From Mycobacterium conspicuum (GTDB lineage Bacteria > Actinomycetota > Actinomycetes > Mycobacteriales > Mycobacteriaceae), in contig NZ_AP022613.1 of assembly GCF_010730195.1 (NCBI RefSeq), forward strand, positions 5,208,001 through 5,272,000: a stretch of 64,000 nucleotides of DNA, read 5' to 3'. The number at the start of each line of letters is the position of its first letter. The first letter of the stretch is position 1. The translations under genes were made by a program, and so were the position numbers. Shown here one piece after another: positions 15,988-25,517 of the stretch. The notes beneath the pieces are model-generated. The model was not told the origin of the DNA and ran no database searches. It saw nothing but the letters and a program-made list of their open reading frames with translations.

Positions 15988-17711
15988 TACACGGGCCTGG
16001 GGTCAAGCATGAGGTCCACCCAATTCTCGGCGCTGGACGCGCCGCTGATGCCGGGAGCGAAGATACCCGTCCCGCCTGCCGGATCCTTGAAGGCGCCGGT
16101 GTTCTGGTCATAGGTCGCGTAGCCACTGGCCTGCGGCTGGCCCGGCTGGCCCGGTGGAGGCCCCCACGGCTTCTCCGGACCCGGGCCCGCCGGCGGAGGA
16201 TTGATCCCTTCCGGTGGCGGCGGTGGGGGCAGCCATTTCGGATACGGGAGTTGTGGCGGCACCGGCGGAACACCCGGCGGCATCCACGACGGGTTGCCCG
16301 GCGGCGGTGGTTGGTCGTTGGGCGGCGGCGCGTTGTACGCCGGCTGATGATTCGGTAGCGGCCCGGGCCCGGGCACCACACCGGGCGGAGGCGGCCCGAC
16401 AATGGGAGTGCCCGGATCCGGCTCGGCGTCGGGTGGGATGTATGGAAAATGGTTGGGCGGCAAGATATTCAGCCCATTGGTCACGGGCGTGCTGTAGGGC
16501 ACCGGCGGACCGCGCCAGGGGTTGCGGCCAAGCGGCACAAAGCCCTTCGGGTCACGACACAACTGAATCGTCGGCGCCCGTTTGCCCGGGAATTCCTGGC
16601 ATGGATAGTTGCGGGCGCCGCGCACCGTGGTGGGGTCGTTCTGGGCAGCCTTGCAGTACAGGTCTTTCGGGAGTTCGCGCACCGTCTCGTCGGCCGGCGT
16701 GCGCATCAGCGGCGCGGGCAGGAAACCTACCGAGCACGGGGGCGGGTCGTTCAGATCCAGCTTGAAGTCCAACTTGGCGCCCTCGTCCTGCGGCGCCCCG
16801 TTAGCGGCCGTGGTGATGGCGGCGAACAACGCCGGCAAAACCACCAGGAGCTGTTCGATCGACTTGTGATAGATCACCCCGACCCGGCCCAGGTTGGCCA
16901 GGCTGGCCGCCAGCGCCGGGAAGGACGGGCGGATACCCGAGAACGCGGTGTTGGCCTCGTCGATGGCATCCGGCGCGGTGGCCAGCGTCGAGCGCAACTG
17001 CGGATCGGCCCGACGCACCTCGGAGGTGAACCGCGCCAGCCCGTCGGCGAGCGACTTGACGTCGGCGCCGGCGCGGATCTGCGCCTGCAGGAACGGGCCG
17101 GCCTGATCGATCAGCTGCGACACCTGGGGATAGTTGACGTTGGCCTCGTCCACCAGCAACCGGGCGGAATCGAGCAGCCGGGCCAACTCCGGACCGGAAC
17201 CGTTGGCCGCGAGGAACGTCTCATGCAGCAGTTCCCGCAGCTTGGTGTCGCCCAGGCTGTTGACCAGGGTCTCGGCCCGCTTCAACAGGTCCGCCACGCC
17301 TTGACCGATGCGGGTGTTGGCCCGGTCGATGCGGGATCCGTTGCGCAACTTGCTCGCCGACGGCTGGGCCGGTGGCACCAGGTCGACGTACTGCTCGCCG
17401 ACGGCCGACACGCTCTTGACCGTCGCGGTCACGTTGGACGGGATCGGGGTGCCGCTGTTGAGGCGCATCTTGGCGCCGACCCCGTTGCGGGTCAGCCCCA
17501 CCGACTCCACCCGGCCGACGGCCACACCCCGGTAGGTGACGTTGGCGTTCTTGTACAGGCCACCGCCAGCGACGAAATCGGCTGTCACGCTGTAGGTCCC
17601 GACTCCGAGGGTCGCCGGCAACCGCAGATAGAAGATGATCATCAGCGTCAGCGTGATCGCGGTGACGAGCGCGAAGATCGCGAGTTGGATTCTGGTGAGT
17701 CTGTCAACCAT
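15987..17711 (-). CDS. mce4F: Mce4F, MCE-domain subunit of the sterol importer
   Basis: 574 aa. N-terminal transmembrane/signal segment (IQLAIFALVTAITLTLMIIF), MCE (MlaD-like) domain around residues 38-120 (VTADFVAGGGLYKNANVTYRG), then the helical Mce4-type region. The last 170 residues are extremely Pro/Gly-rich (many PPPP and PG runs). Mce proteins form a hexameric tunnel across the periplasm for cholesterol import with YrbE4AB and the MceG ATPase (encoded elsewhere). Gene order identifies it as the sixth Mce subunit. Confidence 0.93.
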   Translation of the reverse strand: MVDRLTRIQLAIFALVTAITLTLMIIFYLRLPATLGVGTYSVTADFVAGGGLYKNANVTYRGVAVGRVESVGLTRNGVGAKMRLNSGTPIPSNVTATVKSVSAVGEQYVDLVPPAQPSASKLRNGSRIDRANTRIGQGVADLLKRAETLVNSLGDTKLRELLHETFLAANGSGPELARLLDSARLLVDEANVNYPQVSQLIDQAGPFLQAQIRAGADVKSLADGLARFTSEVRRADPQLRSTLATAPDAIDEANTAFSGIRPSFPALAASLANLGRVGVIYHKSIEQLLVVLPALFAAITTAANGAPQDEGAKLDFKLDLNDPPPCSVGFLPAPLMRTPADETVRELPKDLYCKAAQNDPTTVRGARNYPCQEFPGKRAPTIQLCRDPKGFVPLGRNPWRGPPVPYSTPVTNGLNILPPNHFPYIPPDAEPDPGTPIVGPPPPGVVPGPGPLPNHQPAYNAPPPNDQPPPPGNPSWMPPGVPPVPPQLPYPKWLPPPPPPEGINPPPAGPGPEKPWGPPPGQPGQPQASGYATYDQNTGAFKDPAGGTGIFAPGISGASSAENWVDLMLDPRPV

Positions 17712-17723
17712 CTGCGCCGCCCC

Positions 17724-18890
17724 CTACTGACCCTGCTGACCCGAAGCCGTGCCGGGCGGAATCTTGAACGGATCGGCGGCCTGCCCGGACAGGTTGGCCA
17801 TTTCACCGGTCAAGAAGTCGGGCGGGTTGAGGATCTCGGACATGTGCATCATGTTCGGGTCGAGCGCATACGACGTGGTGAAGAACGTCTCACCGAGCCG
17901 ACGCAACGTGAGGTCGAAGGTGGTGAACACGTTGAGATAGTCGCCACGCACCGACGGCTTGAGGCCGAAGTTGGGGAACGGGAACGTCAGCAACAGCTGC
18001 AGCGAGGTCACGAATTCTTTTCGGTTGTCGTTCAGCGCCTTTACCACCGAGTAGAGGCCCTTGAGGTCCTCGGCGAAGTCCACCTTCGTCTTGGCCAGTA
18101 TGTGCGATGTCACCGTCGCCAACTTCTTGAGCGCGCCGAATGCCTCGACGATGTGGTCGCGTTGCTTGTTGAGCACGCGCAACGCGTCGGGCAGGGTGTC
18201 CAGCGCCCGGCCGAGGTTATCCCTGTCGCGGGCCAAAATCGAGGAGAATCGGTTCAACCCGTCGGTCGCCTCGATGATGTCGTTGACCTGACGGTTGAGT
18301 CCCGCGGTCAACTCGGCCAGCCGGGGAACCAAATCGACGAATTGGCTTTGACGCCCGGCCACCGCCTGGTAGGTCTCGTCGGTAATCTCTTCCAGCGCAC
18401 CGACATTGCCCTTGTTGACCACGACGCCGAGCGCCGAAAACACCTCTTCGGTGGTGGGGAAGCGCCCGGTTCGGGCCTCCGCGATGCTCGACCCGTTGAC
18501 CAGCCTGCCGGTTGGCGGTTGGTCAACAGGGCGCGCCAGGTCGATGTGCAGTGAGCCCAGTAGCGACGTCTGGGACACCTTGGCGGTCGCGTTGGACGGT
18601 AGGACCACATTCTTGTCCAACGCCAATTTCACTGCGGCATAGAATGATCCGTCGGGCCGCTGCTTGGCCTCGATGCCGGCGACGCTGCCCACGGTCACGT
18701 CGTCGACCATTACCGGCGAGTTCTGCGGCAACGTGGCCACGTCGGGAAGTTCGACGGTGATCTGGTAGGCGCCGAGGCCATGACCCGCGGTGCCGGGCAT
18801 CGGCAGCGAGTTCAATCCGGTGAACTGACAGCCGGCGATCAACGCGCTGCCGGCGGCCAACACACTGCCGCGCAGCCAGATTCGCTTCAT
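17724..18890 (-). CDS. mce4E: Mce4E lipoprotein subunit (LprN)
   Basis: 388 aa with a lipobox LIAGC (lipidated Cys21) after a short signal sequence, so it is anchored as a lipoprotein, the known feature of the E-subunit of Mce systems. MCE domain wording: YQITVELPDVATLPQNSPVMVDD. A long alpha-helical tail follows. The ATG overlaps the mce4D stop. Part of the Mce4 cholesterol import complex. Confidence 0.94.
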   Translation of the reverse strand: MKRIWLRGSVLAAGSALIAGCQFTGLNSLPMPGTAGHGLGAYQITVELPDVATLPQNSPVMVDDVTVGSVAGIEAKQRPDGSFYAAVKLALDKNVVLPSNATAKVSQTSLLGSLHIDLARPVDQPPTGRLVNGSSIAEARTGRFPTTEEVFSALGVVVNKGNVGALEEITDETYQAVAGRQSQFVDLVPRLAELTAGLNRQVNDIIEATDGLNRFSSILARDRDNLGRALDTLPDALRVLNKQRDHIVEAFGALKKLATVTSHILAKTKVDFAEDLKGLYSVVKALNDNRKEFVTSLQLLLTFPFPNFGLKPSVRGDYLNVFTTFDLTLRRLGETFFTTSYALDPNMMHMSEILNPPDFLTGEMANLSGQAADPFKIPPGTASGQQGQ

Positions 18891-20326
18891 CGACCGCTCC
18901 CCAGTCCAGCGGACGGCGATCCGGCAGGGGCTTGGGCGGGCGCGGGGCCCGGAAGCGGGCCGAACCCACCGCCGGACGCGTTGCCGGGTCCGGGGCCGGC
19001 GGGCGGCGGTGCACCCTCGGGCTGACCGGTCTGCGGGGCCGTCGGAACAAGCAGGGCTTGCAGATCGGCCGGGTTCTGGGCGGACGGGGGCGTCTTGACG
19101 CCCTTGGCAGGTATCCAGGTCAGCTGCGGAACCGGGGTCGCAGACTTGGCTTGGGTTTCCGGGGTGTCGTAGATGATCTGACCCTTGTAGGCGGTGATCG
19201 TGTTGAGCGGGTGGAACATCAGCGGCGGGAAGTTGAAGGCGAGCCGGCGCAGCACCGGGCCCAGCCGCTCACGGCAGATCTCGGCGCGGCGGAAGTATTC
19301 GGGCGCGCTGGGGCCGCCGGCGGTCTCGAAGGAGCCGCCGCAGATGAACTGCACGGGGTTGGAGAATTCCGGGATCGACAACAGCCCGTTCAGTGTGCCC
19401 TGCGCGGGGTCGTAGATGTTATAGAAGTTGGCGATGCCCGGGCCCGCAACGTGCAACACCTGCTCGATGTTGTCGCTCTGGTCGCTCAGGGTCTTGGCGA
19501 AGTCGTTGAGGTTGTTGACGGTATCGACGATCGTCGAGTTGTTTTCGTGCAGGAACCCGCGGATGTCGGAGAGCGCTTTGTTCAGTGTCCCCAGCGTGTT
19601 GTCGAGATGGCGCGAACTGTCGGCGAGCACCTGCGACACCGAGGCGACATTGCCGGCGAACTGCACGATCTGGTCGTTGCTCGCCGAGAGCGCGTTCACC
19701 AGCACCTGCAGGTTCTTGACCGTGCCGAAGATGTCGCTGCGCGAATCCCCCAGCCGCCCCGCGGCCTGGGACAGCTCGCGCAACGCGCTGTGGAACGACT
19801 CGCCCTTGCCGTCGAGCGTGTCGGCCGCCTGGTTGATGGCGGCACCCAGCGGCCCCTGCATCTGCCCGGTCGCCGGGCTCAGCTGGACGGCCAGCTGCGT
19901 CAGTGCCTCTTTCACCTCGTCCCACTCCACCGGAACGGCGGTGCGGTTTAGGTCGATGCTGCCGCCGTCGGGCAACACGGCGCCGCCGGTGTAGGTGGGG
20001 GTGAGCTGAATGAACCGCGCCGCCACCAGGTTTGGCGACATGATCACGGCCCGAGCATCCTTGGGCACCTTGACGTCGTCGGACACCGACATGGTGATCT
20101 TGACGTCGGAGGGCCGCGGTTCGATCGTGTCGATCACGCCGACCGGGACGCCGAGCACGCGCACCTGGTCTCCGGGGTAGATCCCGACGGCGGACGTGAA
20201 ATACGCGACGATGTGTCGCCCGCCGGGGCGCGAAGCCAGCACGTAGACGCCGCCCACCAGCACCGCGACCAACGCGATGCTGGTAACGGTGCGCAGCCCC
20301 CGGGCACCCAAAAGTCTTCTGATCAC
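18887..20326 (-). CDS. mce4D: Mce4D, MCE-domain subunit
   Basis: 479 aa from the GTG at 20326, overlapping the mce4C TGA (GTGA). N-terminal membrane anchor, MCE domain (IVAYFTSAVGIYPGDQVRVLGVPVG, with VPVG typical of the family), helical coiled region and a Pro/Gly/Ala-rich C-terminus that is longer than I remember for H37Rv Mce4D (about 451 aa). It is a subunit of the Mce4 importer. Confidence 0.93.
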   Translation of the reverse strand: MIRRLLGARGLRTVTSIALVAVLVGGVYVLASRPGGRHIVAYFTSAVGIYPGDQVRVLGVPVGVIDTIEPRPSDVKITMSVSDDVKVPKDARAVIMSPNLVAARFIQLTPTYTGGAVLPDGGSIDLNRTAVPVEWDEVKEALTQLAVQLSPATGQMQGPLGAAINQAADTLDGKGESFHSALRELSQAAGRLGDSRSDIFGTVKNLQVLVNALSASNDQIVQFAGNVASVSQVLADSSRHLDNTLGTLNKALSDIRGFLHENNSTIVDTVNNLNDFAKTLSDQSDNIEQVLHVAGPGIANFYNIYDPAQGTLNGLLSIPEFSNPVQFICGGSFETAGGPSAPEYFRRAEICRERLGPVLRRLAFNFPPLMFHPLNTITAYKGQIIYDTPETQAKSATPVPQLTWIPAKGVKTPPSAQNPADLQALLVPTAPQTGQPEGAPPPAGPGPGNASGGGFGPLPGPAPAQAPAGSPSAGLGSGR

Positions 20327-21384
20327 GGCGATTTCGGCCTGATGATCCAGCGCTCTTGGATGAGGCCGCGCAAATAGTCGGAGAGACTGGCCGGCAGCTT
20401 GCCCGGCTGGTAGACAAAGTCGAATATCATCGCCATCATCGGCGCCGGCAAGACGCCGTAGACGTTGACGTTAAACCCGGGTCCGGAGCCGACGACCTCA
20501 CCCAACTCGGTCGCGTAGGTGGGCAGTCGTTTGAGGGCCTCGGTGATGTAGTCGCGGCGCTCGTTGAGGTTGCTCAGCACCGCGTTAAGCTTGCTCAGGG
20601 CGGGGCCGAACTCTTTGCGGTTGTCGGCGACGAAGCCCGAAATCTGTTGGGATAGCCCGTCGATTCCGGAGATCAGCTGGCCCAGCGAGTCGCGCCGTTC
20701 GTCGAGCGCGGCGAACAACCGGTCACCGTCGTCGACGAGCTTGTTGACCTGCGCGGCCCTTTCGGATAGCACCGACGTCACCGACTTCGCGTGCGCCAGC
20801 AGGGATTGCAGCGCCTCGTCGCGGCGGTTCAGCGTGCGCGACAGCGAGGTCACGCCGTCCAGGGCACCGCGCAGGTCCGGGGTGGCGTCGCGCAGCGTGT
20901 CGGTCAAGACATTCAGGGCCTGTTCGAACTGCGGCTTGTTCAGATTGCTGGCGTTCTGGCCGAGGTCCTCGAGCGCGCCGGCGAGGGTGTACGGCGTGGT
21001 CGTCCGGTTCAGTGGGATGCTGGTCGCCCTCCCCGTACCCGCCGGGCTCACCGAAACGGAACGCTCGCCGAGGATGGTGTCGGTGCGGATCGCGGCCAGC
21101 GACTGGTCGCCCACGGCGACGTGCCGGTCCACGGTGAAGGTGACCCGGGCGCTGTCGCCGGCCAGGCTCACCGCCGACACCTTGCCGACCTTGATGCCCG
21201 ATACATACACGGAGTTACCGGGCGAAATCCCAGCGGCGTCGGCGAAGTAAGCGTCGTAGGACCTGCCCTGCGGCCAGAACGGCAAGCCGGCATAGCCGAA
21301 GGCAATCAAGACGATGCAGATCACCAACACCAGGCCGAAGATGCCGGTGCGCAGCGGGTCTCGATCTCGTTTACTGCTTGGCAA
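20323..21384 (-). CDS. mce4C: Mce4C, MCE-domain subunit
   Basis: 353 aa. The start is a TTG at 21384-21382, supported by GGGGAGG about eight bases upstream and by its overlap with the mce4B stop. N-terminal helix (IFGLVLVICIVLIAFGYAGL), MCE domain (YDAYFADAAGISPGNSVYVSG), then a helical tail and a conserved C-terminal cap. It is a subunit of the Mce4 sterol importer. Confidence 0.92.
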   Translation of the reverse strand: MPSSKRDRDPLRTGIFGLVLVICIVLIAFGYAGLPFWPQGRSYDAYFADAAGISPGNSVYVSGIKVGKVSAVSLAGDSARVTFTVDRHVAVGDQSLAAIRTDTILGERSVSVSPAGTGRATSIPLNRTTTPYTLAGALEDLGQNASNLNKPQFEQALNVLTDTLRDATPDLRGALDGVTSLSRTLNRRDEALQSLLAHAKSVTSVLSERAAQVNKLVDDGDRLFAALDERRDSLGQLISGIDGLSQQISGFVADNRKEFGPALSKLNAVLSNLNERRDYITEALKRLPTYATELGEVVGSGPGFNVNVYGVLPAPMMAMIFDFVYQPGKLPASLSDYLRGLIQERWIIRPKSP

Positions 21385-22426
21385 AGGCGCACCTCCCCTT
21401 GTTCGGGTTCACCTGGCCACCGAGGTTTATCAGCATGTCACTGCCGGCCGGCCCGTTGATCTTGAGCGACACCGAGCAGAAGTAGATGTTGAAGAACGAC
21501 CCGTAGGCTCCGAGCGCGGCCAGTCGCAGGTAGTCCTCGCCCAACTGCTCGACGTCGTTGTTCACCTCGGCCTTGCGGGTGTCGAGCTCGGTCGCCAGCG
21601 GCCGGGTGTTTTCCAGGATGCCCTGCAGCGGCCGGCGCGAATTCTGCAGCAGTTGGGTCAGATCGGTGGTCGTCGACGCGAGCGGCGGGATGGCGCCCGC
21701 AATCACGTCCCGGTTGTTGGCCAGGCCGCTGATCAACTGCTGCAGCTGGTCGACGCTCGCCGAGAATTCCGCGCTTCTTTCGTCGACGGTCGACAGCACC
21801 GTGTTCAGGTTGTTGATCACGCCGCCGATGAGCTCGTCGCGTTTGCCCAGCGCCGTGGAAAAGGCGCTGGTGTCGGCCAGCACGTTCGCCAACGCTCCGC
21901 CCTGACCCTGGAGCAATTGGATAATGGCGCTGCTGATCGTGTTGACCTTCTCCGCATCCAGGCCCTTCAGCACCGGCTTGAGCCCGCCCAGCAGCGCGTC
22001 CAGATCCAATGCGGGCTGGGTGTGTTGAGCGTTGATCGTCGCGCCCGGCGCCAGCTTGCGCAACTCGCCCGGACCGGAGGTGATCTCCAGGAAGCGGTCA
22101 CCGACCAGGTTCTCGTACCGGATCACCGCACGAGTGGATGTGTACAGCGTGTAGTGCTTGTCGATTCCGAATTCCACGTCGACGGTGTTGTCGCGGTTGA
22201 GCTTTACCCCGGAGACCGCACCCACCGGCACCCCGGCGATGCGGACCTTCTGCCCCGCCTTCAGCCGCGACGCGTCGGTAAAGGTGGCGTGGTAGGTGCT
22301 TTCGGGGCCGAACCGGAAGTCCCCGAACACCACGACCAGGCTCGCGGACACCAACACCATGGCCACCACGAAGATGCTGACCTTGATCACCATCGACCGG
22401 TGCGACGGCATGCCCGAGGCCGCCAT
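21371..22426 (-). CDS. mce4B: Mce4B, MCE-domain subunit
   Basis: 351 aa from the ATG at 22426, which overlaps the mce4A stop codon (ATGA); a longer frame upstream is only the shadow of mce4A. N-terminal helix (MVIKVSIFVVAMVLVSASLVV), MCE domain (YHATFTDASRLKAGQKVRIAG) and helical tail. It has two C-terminal cysteines. Length and order match Rv3498c. Confidence 0.93.
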   Translation of the reverse strand: MAASGMPSHRSMVIKVSIFVVAMVLVSASLVVVFGDFRFGPESTYHATFTDASRLKAGQKVRIAGVPVGAVSGVKLNRDNTVDVEFGIDKHYTLYTSTRAVIRYENLVGDRFLEITSGPGELRKLAPGATINAQHTQPALDLDALLGGLKPVLKGLDAEKVNTISSAIIQLLQGQGGALANVLADTSAFSTALGKRDELIGGVINNLNTVLSTVDERSAEFSASVDQLQQLISGLANNRDVIAGAIPPLASTTTDLTQLLQNSRRPLQGILENTRPLATELDTRKAEVNNDVEQLGEDYLRLAALGAYGSFFNIYFCSVSLKINGPAGSDMLINLGGQVNPNKGRCAFAKQ

Positions 22427-23628
22427 CAGAAGTCGTCCCGTTCGGCGAAAGCACCATGGAACAAGAACTGCAGCGTGGACGGCGCATCGAACTGCAGCTC
22501 GGTGAACGGCTCGTAGGGAATGTTGGCGTTGTCGGTGACCAGGAACGGCGCACGGTAGAACGAGCCACCGCCCTGCTTTGTCGGAATATCGGGCAGCCCA
22601 CGGCAATTCGGGCCCCCGGAGGCGTTCACGATCGGCAGGGACTCCGGGTAGGTGTAGGACGGCGCACCCAAGACGAAGCTGGACGACGTGAACAGCCCCG
22701 CCTTGCGCACACCCAGCAGGGGGGCGTACTCCCTGATGCCTCGCACGATGCCCTTGAATACGCAGCCGAACTCCGGCGAATAGTCGTGGGCCACCTTGAT
22801 CGGGGCCCGCAACCGGTTGATGGCGTCGATGAAGTCCCGCTCGCCCGGCTGCAACGTGTCATAGGCGTTGTTGGCCAGGCCGATGGTGGCCAACAACGTG
22901 GTGTTCAGGTTGTTCTGCTCGTCGACCACCGTCTTGTTGATGGTCGGCAAGCTATCGAACACGGTATTGAGGTCGGGCGCGGCGTCGGCATAGGTGTTGG
23001 TGACGATCCCGGTCTTGCGGAAGTCTTCCTGCAGCGCGGCCAGCTTCGGATTCGCCTGTTGTGAAAGGGTATTCAGCCCCGACAACAGCGCGCCGAAGTC
23101 GTCGCCGTGACCCCGCAGGCCTTCGGCCAGCGCGCTGAGCGTCCCGTTCAATTCCACCGGGTCGATCTTGTGCAGCAAGTCGATGAGCGACTGGAACAAG
23201 GTGTTGACTTCCAGCTGCACCGCAGAGGCCTGCACGACCGCGTCCGGGCGCAACGACTTCGGTGAAGGTGATTGGGGCGGAACGAATTCCACCGACTTGG
23301 CGCCGAAGACGGTGTTGCCCCCAATATGCACCGTCGCGTTGGAAGGGATGAATCCCATCTGGCCGCTGTTGATGGCCAAGGTCAACCGCGCCTGGTCGCC
23401 GTCGTAGCTGATGGCTTCGACCTTGCCGACCTGGATGCCGCGGTATTTGACCTTGGCGCCCTTCTCCATCACCAGGCCGGCGCGCGGCGCGGCGACGGTG
23501 ACGCGGTCGGTCGACGTGAAAGCCGCGGAGTAGGAAAGGTACGTCAGCACGGCGAACGCGACGATCAGTCCGGCCAGCACCGCAGCTGCCAGCCGCACGC
23601 TCGTGCGTCGAGATCCCGTGCTTGCCAT
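22426..23628 (-). CDS. mce4A: Mce4A, MCE-domain subunit
   Basis: 400 aa, the same length as H37Rv Mce4A as I remember it. N-terminal helix (VRLAAAVLAGLIVAFAVLTY), MCE domain (VTVAAPRAGLVMEKGAKVKYRG), helical middle and a C-terminal domain with two cysteines (EFGCVF, PNCRG). It leads the Mce subunits, 18 bp after yrbE4B. Mce4A is required in M. tuberculosis for cholesterol uptake. Confidence 0.94.
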   Translation of the reverse strand: MASTGSRRTSVRLAAAVLAGLIVAFAVLTYLSYSAAFTSTDRVTVAAPRAGLVMEKGAKVKYRGIQVGKVEAISYDGDQARLTLAINSGQMGFIPSNATVHIGGNTVFGAKSVEFVPPQSPSPKSLRPDAVVQASAVQLEVNTLFQSLIDLLHKIDPVELNGTLSALAEGLRGHGDDFGALLSGLNTLSQQANPKLAALQEDFRKTGIVTNTYADAAPDLNTVFDSLPTINKTVVDEQNNLNTTLLATIGLANNAYDTLQPGERDFIDAINRLRAPIKVAHDYSPEFGCVFKGIVRGIREYAPLLGVRKAGLFTSSSFVLGAPSYTYPESLPIVNASGGPNCRGLPDIPTKQGGGSFYRAPFLVTDNANIPYEPFTELQFDAPSTLQFLFHGAFAERDDF

Positions 23629-23646
23629 ATCTTTTGCGCGCTCTCC

Positions 23647-24489
23647 CTATCCAGAAAGGTTGAAGTTTCCCTGCGAGCCGTACACCGCGAGTGAAATGAA
23701 CAACGTGATCACCACGACGACGATCAGCGACGTCCGCACCGCCTGACCGACCGCGATGCCCACGCCCACCGGCCCGCCGTGGGCGTTGTAGCCGTAGTAG
23801 GTATGCACCAACATCACCGCGATCGACATCACGATCGCTTGCAGGAACGACCACAACAGGTCGGACGGAATGAGGAAGGTGTTGAAGTAGTGGTCGTACA
23901 GGCCGGCGGACTGGCCGTTGATGAACACCGTGGTGAAGCGGGCGGCGAAGAACGCGGCCAGCACCGACAGCGAATACAGCGGCACGATGGCGACCAGGCC
24001 GGCGATCAACCGGGTCGACACCAGATACGAAACCGAGTGCACCGCCATCGATTCGACGGCGTCGATCTCCTCGGCGACGCGCATGGCCCCCAACTGGGCG
24101 GTGGCGCCGGCGCCGATGGTGGCGGCCAGCGCGATGCCGGCAATCACCGGGGCGACGACCCGGACGTTCAGAAACGCCGACAGGAACCCGGTCAGCGCCT
24201 CGATACCGATGTTGCCCAGCGACGAGTAGCCCTGCACAGCGATGACGCCGCCGGATGCCAGGGTCAGGAAGGCCGCGACCCCGACCGTGCCGCCGATCAT
24301 GATCAGCGCCCCCGCGCCCAACGTCATCTCGGCGACGAGGCGGATCGTCTCTTTGCGGTACCGGGTGACCGCGTTGGGGATGTAACGCAGGGTTTGGCCG
24401 TAGAACAGCGCCTGCTCGCCGAAGTCGTCGACCGGGTCGGCGAATCGCGCCAGCAAGTTACGGACCCGGTACGTGATGTCGTAACTCAT
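23647..24489 (-). CDS. yrbE4B: YrbE4B permease (MlaE family)
   Basis: 280 aa with five to six hydrophobic segments and the MlaE/YrbE hallmark around GAGATAQLGAMRVAEEIDAVESM, the loop thought to contact the ATPase. With YrbE4A it forms the inner-membrane permease of the Mce4 importer. It starts 19 bp after yrbE4A. Confidence 0.94.
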   Translation of the reverse strand: MSYDITYRVRNLLARFADPVDDFGEQALFYGQTLRYIPNAVTRYRKETIRLVAEMTLGAGALIMIGGTVGVAAFLTLASGGVIAVQGYSSLGNIGIEALTGFLSAFLNVRVVAPVIAGIALAATIGAGATAQLGAMRVAEEIDAVESMAVHSVSYLVSTRLIAGLVAIVPLYSLSVLAAFFAARFTTVFINGQSAGLYDHYFNTFLIPSDLLWSFLQAIVMSIAVMLVHTYYGYNAHGGPVGVGIAVGQAVRTSLIVVVVITLFISLAVYGSQGNFNLSG

Positions 24490-24508
24490 CGCGCGCTCAC
24501 CCGCCCGA

Positions 24509-25273
24509 TCACTTGGCCGTGATCCGCACGCCGATGGCGGTCATGACCACATTGATCACGAACAGGCAGATGAACGCATACACGACGGTTTCGTTGACCG
24601 CATTGCCGACGCCCTTGGGCCCACCCTTGACCGTCAGGCCGCGGTAGCAGCCGACCAGGCCGGCCATCACGCCGAACAGCAACGCTTTCACTTCCGCGAG
24701 GACCAGCTCACGCAGTCCCGTCAGGACGGTCAGTCCGTTGATGAACGCGCCCGGGTTGACGCCTTGCAGAAACACGGAGAAGACGTAGCCCCCGGACAAC
24801 CCGATCAGACACACCAACCCGTTGAGCAACAGGGCGACGACCGTGGAGGCCAGCACCCGGGGTACGACCAGGCGCTGGATCGGGTCGATGCCGAGCACCC
24901 GCATGGCGTCGATTTCCTCGCGGATGGTGCGGGCGCCCAGATCGGCGCAGATCGCCGTGGCGCCGGCGCCGGCCACGACCAGCACGGTGACGACCGGACC
25001 GAGCTGGGTGATGGTGCCGAACGCCGTCCCGGCGCCGGACAGGTCCGCGGCCCCGATCTCGCGCAGCAGGATGTTGAGGGTGAAGGCCACCAGGACCGTG
25101 AACGGAATGGATACCAGCAGCGTCGGGACCAACGACACCCGAGCGATCATCCAGGTCTGTTCCAGAAACTCGCCGAGCTGGAACGGCCGACGGAAGATGC
25201 CGCGCAGGGTATCCATGGACATCTCGAAGAACCCGCCGACCGCCCGGGCCGGAACCGCAAGTTGTTGAATCAT
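24509..25273 (-). CDS. yrbE4A: YrbE4A permease (MlaE family)
   Basis: 254 aa with several transmembrane segments and the hallmark loop GAGATAICADLGARTIREEID. It is the first gene of the mce4 operon. An imperfect KstR box lies about 185 bp upstream in an AT-richer intergenic region. It is one half of the permease that moves sterol across the inner membrane. Confidence 0.94.
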   Translation of the reverse strand: MIQQLAVPARAVGGFFEMSMDTLRGIFRRPFQLGEFLEQTWMIARVSLVPTLLVSIPFTVLVAFTLNILLREIGAADLSGAGTAFGTITQLGPVVTVLVVAGAGATAICADLGARTIREEIDAMRVLGIDPIQRLVVPRVLASTVVALLLNGLVCLIGLSGGYVFSVFLQGVNPGAFINGLTVLTGLRELVLAEVKALLFGVMAGLVGCYRGLTVKGGPKGVGNAVNETVVYAFICLFVINVVMTAIGVRITAK

Positions 25274-25456
25274 TTCGGTTCCCCCCTTTGCTCCTCGCGG
25301 CGAAGTCTGTACGTCTTCTGCATGCGGCCGGGATTTACCAGCTCGTCGATGTGAGCCGGATCATATTAACTCAGACCAAATGCGCCGTGTCAATCAACAG
25401 ATTTCTGAACACGCGCGTTAATTTACCTGGTTAACAGGCATTGAGGGAAGAGTTTC

Positions 25457-25470
25457 TGACACATGTTCTA
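25457..25470. promoter_or_regulatory. Imperfect KstR box upstream of the mce4 operon
   Basis: TGACACATGTTCTA matches TnnAACnnGTTnnA except for CAC in place of the left AAC. It lies in the 244-bp gap between yrbE4A and chsB1. The mce4 operon is a known KstR target in M. tuberculosis, and no better match was found in this gap. Confidence 0.5.
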
Positions 25471-25517
25471 GTCACGCAGGGCCCCCTGCCAATAGCTGGC
25501 AAATCCTTCCACGGACG

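Noticed and set aside
16449..18554. A 701-codon open frame on the plus strand across mce4F/mce4E
   Set aside because: It is antisense to two clear MCE genes, is Arg/Gly/Val-rich and lacks any domain; a GC-driven shadow.
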